Below are positions 6,540 through 8,470 of a DNA stretch of 8,470 nt, in pieces (positions within the stretch are counted from its first letter, which is position 1; each line of letters opens with the position of its first letter). The notes beneath the pieces are model-generated. The model was not told where the DNA came from. It saw only the letters and a list, made by a program, of their open reading frames with translations, and searched no databases. The DNA lies in assembly GCA_005880805.1 (NCBI GenBank), contig VBFZ01000125.1:11410-19879 (forward strand). Direction: 5' to 3'. The stretch is from Chloroflexota bacterium (GTDB lineage: Bacteria > Chloroflexota > Limnocylindria > Limnocylindrales > CSP1-4). Position numbers and translations under genes: made by a program.

Positions 6540-6564
6540 CCCCGGGCGGCGTTTCCACCCGGGG
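6540..6564 (-). other. Strong GC-rich hairpin, 10-bp stem
   Basis: CCCCGGGCGG (6540-6549) and CCACCCGGGG (6555-6564) form a 10-bp stem with a 5-nt loop. One position is a C-A mismatch on the plus strand but a G-U pair on the minus strand, so the stem is continuous only in minus-strand RNA. That RNA would be the 3' region of the membrane-protein gene, about 100 nt after its stop. There is no U-tract. A U-less terminator or 3'-end stabiliser is possible, and a structured RNA element is an alternative. Confidence 0.4.
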
Positions 6565-6667
6565 CTCAGTCGCGTTGGGGGTTGGGAGCTAGCTGGCCGC
6601 GAGCCTTCCCGTCATGTCCGTGTGCACGTCGCACCGGAGTGAGTGAGGGGCAGGCTCAGCCCTGCGC

Positions 6668-7099
6668 CTAGCCAGTCGCCGAGCGACTCACGACCCGAGC
6701 GACGTGCGCGACCTCTCCGAAGAACCGGCGCGCGACTGCGACGGGGCCGCCGTCGTAGCGGAACATCTCAACGAGCACCAGGGCGATCAGCGCGAGCTCG
6801 ATGCCCTTGGCGATGTACGCGAGCTCGAAGCGCGGACCCATGATCAGCCAGCCCACGATGGTGGTCGCCGCGTAGCCGGCGAGCACCGGGCGGATCAGCC
6901 AGCGGTAGCGCGAGGCGAGGGCGATCGGCAGTGCCATGGCGACCGCGAGCGTGACGTATCCCGCGGCATTGGCCAGGAACAGCAGGCCGCCGAGGGTGAA
7001 GTGGATGTAGCCGGTTGCCAGCGTCAGGGCGACGATGCTGCCGCGGACCGCGTAATCGAGAGCGGAACGGCTGGGGCGCGCGAGGTTCAGGGCCGACAT
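6668..7099 (-). CDS. Small four-helix integral membrane protein, function unknown
   Basis: 143-aa protein not assigned to a named family. Four hydrophobic helices are seen at roughly residues 15-36, 38-58, 68-90 and 96-114. A conserved-looking GYIHFTLGG spans the helix 1/2 region, and the basic tail (about 118-143) is probably cytosolic. This layout matches small hypothetical membrane proteins common in Chloroflexota and Actinobacteria. ATG 7099 is chosen because AGGAGG lies 10 nt upstream; the frame extends to ATG 7213 but that part has no membrane or conserved character and lacks a ribosome site. The gene stands alone, divergent from the GAF sensor across 240 nt, so shared regulation is possible but unproven. 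No catalytic motif is visible. Confidence 0.8.
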   Translation of the reverse strand: MSALNLARPSRSALDYAVRGSIVALTLATGYIHFTLGGLLFLANAAGYVTLAVAMALPIALASRYRWLIRPVLAGYAATTIVGWLIMGPRFELAYIAKGIELALIALVLVEMFRYDGGPVAVARRFFGEVAHVARVVSRSATG

Positions 7100-7109
7100 C
7101 TCGTGTGAT

Positions 7110-7115
7110 CCTCCT
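7110..7115 (-). promoter_or_regulatory. Shine-Dalgarno site of the small membrane protein
   Basis: Minus-strand AGGAGG lies 10 nt before ATG 7099 and selects this start over the longer frame beginning at 7213. Confidence 0.7.
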
Positions 7116-7148
7116 GGTCCCCTCGGGCTTCTTGTCCGTGCGGGGCTT

Positions 7149-7193
7149 GCGGTTCGGCGAAGCGCCGTCTGACTCGAAGATTCGCAGAACCGC
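7149..7193. repeat. 13-nt inverted repeat in divergent control region
   Basis: GCGGTTCGGCGAA (7149-7161) and TTCGCAGAACCGC (7181-7193) are inverted copies with one mismatch, separated by 19 nt. Inside lies the smaller palindrome CGAAGATTCG (7175-7184). The element sits between the membrane-protein gene (minus) and the GAF sensor (plus), 50-94 nt from the former's start codon. It could be an operator for a dimeric regulator or a hairpin in the membrane-protein leader RNA. No U-tract follows on either strand. Confidence 0.5.
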
Positions 7194-7339
7194 CCCGCGC
7201 CGACGCCCGGCATCCGCCCCGAAACGAACTGACAAATGGACGCCTCCCGACATCGTCATCCGTCCATGCCCGGCACGGCCGTCTGCCCGACGGTCAGGCT
7301 GGGAGGAGGACGTATCCTCATGCGGCAGTGGCCACCACC

Positions 7340-8470
7340 ATGGAGCGCGAGCCCGAATCGCGGGCCGGGCGCGATCCCGCGAGGAGCGACGAGCCGGTCG
7401 TCGGGCGTCGTCGACCGGCATCCGACGTCCCATCCGTCCTGCAGCACGCGGTCGAGGAGGCAGCTCGCCTGGTCGGTGCCAGCGGCGCGGTCGTGTGCGT
7501 GCTGGACCCGGAATCGGGGAAGCTCAAGTACGCGCACGAGGCCGGCACCAGCCGCCGGCACATCAGGTTCTGGGCGCGCTCGGTCGAGGTCAACGACGGC
7601 ACCGGTCTCATCTCCCGCTCGATGTCGGAGCGGCGGCTGATGGTGACCGGCGACTACGTGGCCGATCGGTCGTTCACCCATGCGCCATCCGCGGATCGCG
7701 TGATCACGCGCCTTGGTTACCGTTCCCTGCTCGTGGCCCCGCTGTTGCTCGACGAGCGGGCTATCGGGATCCTGTCGGTCTTCTCGGGACGCTGGGAGGC
7801 GTTCAACGAGGACCACATGGCGCTCGTCGGCGCGCTCGCGGACCACGCCGCCGCGGCCATCGCGAATGCGGATCTCATCGCGGACCTCGCCGAGTCACGC
7901 GAGCAGCTCGCACGTCGCATGGACACCCAGCGGACGCTGTCCGGTATCGCCGCGCGCCTGACATCGATCCGCCAGCCCGACGAGCTGCTGCAGTACGCGG
8001 TCAACGAGGCGACGCGCCTGCTCAACGCCGACGGCGGTCTGATCGACCGCGTCGACCGCGACGGGATGATCCGCTGGGCATTCGGGGCGGGCGAGACGGA
8101 CGAGGAGGTTCGGGCGATCCTCCGCAACCTCGAGATCCCGGTGGGCCAGGGCCTGTTCGGATTGGCGGTGGCTGAGCGGGAGATCAAGCTGACGGGGAAC
8201 TACGAAGCTGACGCGCGGTTCGTGCACTCACCCGGGGCGGACGAGGTGGTCCGGCGCATTGGCGTCCGCTCGCTCATCGCGGCCCCGCTGATCGCCGATG
8301 GCGAGGCGCTCGGTGTACTCGGCATCTACTCCGACCAGCCGGACTTCTTCGACCCGTCGGACGTCGAGCTCCTCCGGCTGTTCGCCGACCACGCATCGGT
8401 CGCCATCGCCAACAGCCGGCTCATCGATGAGCTGGCCTCGTCGCGCGCCGAGCTCGAGCGACGAGCCGAG
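7340..8470 (+). CDS. Tandem-GAF sensor protein, N-terminal part (runs off right edge)
   Basis: 377 codons are visible with no stop. After a charged, probably disordered N-terminus (1-27), GAF 1 spans about 31-178 and GAF 2 about 212-360. Each is followed by a signalling helix (LIADLAESREQL 179-190; LIDELASSRAEL 361-372). The two domains align without gaps over residues 89-190 and 271-372, with about 45 identical positions of 102. Shared blocks include ADHA near the end, APL in the core, and AIAN before the helix. No transmembrane segment is present, so sensing is cytosolic. In such proteins the missing C-terminus is usually a histidine kinase, GGDEF/EAL or phosphatase domain; which one cannot be seen. 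No Cys or His typical of bilin or haem attachment stands out. The start is uncertain: ATG 7340 has no ribosome site, GTG 7328 is in frame, and the strong GGAGGAGG upstream is better spaced for an out-of-frame ATG at 7320. Confidence 0.88.
   Translation, partial: MEREPESRAGRDPARSDEPVVGRRRPASDVPSVLQHAVEEAARLVGASGAVVCVLDPESGKLKYAHEAGTSRRHIRFWARSVEVNDGTGLISRSMSERRLMVTGDYVADRSFTHAPSADRVITRLGYRSLLVAPLLLDERAIGILSVFSGRWEAFNEDHMALVGALADHAAAAIANADLIADLAESREQLARRMDTQRTLSGIAARLTSIRQPDELLQYAVNEATRLLNADGGLIDRVDRDGMIRWAFGAGETDEEVRAILRNLEIPVGQGLFGLAVAEREIKLTGNYEADARFVHSPGADEVVRRIGVRSLIAAPLIADGEALGVLGIYSDQPDFFDPSDVELLRLFADHASVAIANSRLIDELASSRAELERRAE

Larger units (their letters stand above)
6268..6667. other. 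Gene-free convergent intergenic region with hairpins
   Basis: About 400 nt lie between the stops of the hydrolase (plus) and the small membrane protein (minus). Open frames on both strands lack family motifs and ribosome sites and have mixed, Arg/Pro/Ser-rich composition typical of non-coding GC-rich DNA, so I call none. The stretch is locally richer in A/T than its surroundings (for example AGAAGAACAAAACC near 6337 and AAGAAAATTTG near 6493). Two stable hairpins are present: 6423-6441 and 6540-6564. No tRNA, RNase P, SRP or tmRNA signature was recognised. Confidence 0.55.
7100..7339. promoter_or_regulatory. Divergent intergenic region upstream of the GAF sensor
   Basis: These 240 nt should hold promoters for both neighbours. 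Apart from the inverted repeat, they contain a 5-bp hairpin CCGTC/GACGG (7279-7293), a purine-rich GGAGGAGG (7302-7309), and TATCCT (7313-7318), which resembles a -10 element. The -35 position relative to TATCCT is poor, so a promoter there is only a possibility. If it is used, transcription would start at about GTG 7328, giving a leaderless message. Confidence 0.35.

Noticed and set aside
6274..6671. Two plus-strand and one minus-strand open frames in the gene-free region
   Set aside because: No ribosome site, no recognisable family, and composition typical of chance frames in GC-rich DNA; a decayed gene cannot be excluded.
7015..8175. Plus-strand 386-codon frame through the GAF region
   Set aside because: It is a different frame from the GAF domains and is rich in Arg, Gly and Pro without motifs.
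1..8470. CRISPR array, phage, transposon or defence island
   Set aside because: No regular spaced repeats, integrase, transposase, terminal inverted repeats, nuclease or toxin motifs were seen on either strand.

Overview
The window is a compact, GC-rich bacterial chromosomal segment with nine protein-coding genes, two of them cut by the window edges. It shows no RNA genes, CRISPR, integrase or transposase. High GC, GTG-start candidates, tight gene packing, a SpoIID/LytB protein, an ABC-2 exporter and a tandem-GAF sensor suggest a soil or freshwater Chloroflexota (Limnocylindria/Ellin6529-like) or a deep actinobacterium. This placement is an inference from gene style and is weak.

Layout. (1) Positions 2342 down to 1, minus strand: four genes in a row with gaps of 37-48 nt. 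They encode a 50-aa zinc-ribbon protein, a class II aldolase/adducin-family protein, a MIP-family aquaporin with a plant-TIP-like pore, and a membrane-anchored alpha/beta hydrolase that runs off the left edge. They are probably one transcription unit. (2) Positions 2478-4264, plus strand: an ABC-2 type exporter, with ATPase and permease overlapping by ATGA. It is divergent from unit 1 across a 135-nt control region. (3) Positions 5610-4303, minus strand: a secreted SpoIID/LytB-domain protein, converging on the permease, with a 16-nt tandem repeat over its stop codon. (4) Positions 5755-6267, plus strand: a small KANL3/Tex30-like alpha/beta hydrolase, divergent from SpoIID. (5) Positions 6268-6667: about 400 nt without a convincing gene, relatively AT-richer in patches, with two hairpins. 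(6) Positions 7099-6668, minus strand: a small four-helix membrane protein. (7) Positions 7100-7339: a divergent control region with a 13-nt inverted repeat. (8) Position 7340 to the right edge, plus strand: a protein with two tandem GAF domains and signalling helices, the N-terminal part of a larger sensor.

How the genes work together: only the ABC pair is a clear functional unit. The zinc-ribbon/aldolase/aquaporin/hydrolase row could link passage of a small neutral solute to cytosolic carbon-carbon chemistry, but the sequence does not name a substrate. The other genes look like unlinked housekeeping or accessory functions. I do not see a convincing new defence or mobile system. The most unusual points are the aquaporin selectivity filter, the N-terminal position of a SpoIID motif, the gene-free hairpin region, and the inverted repeat upstream of the GAF sensor.
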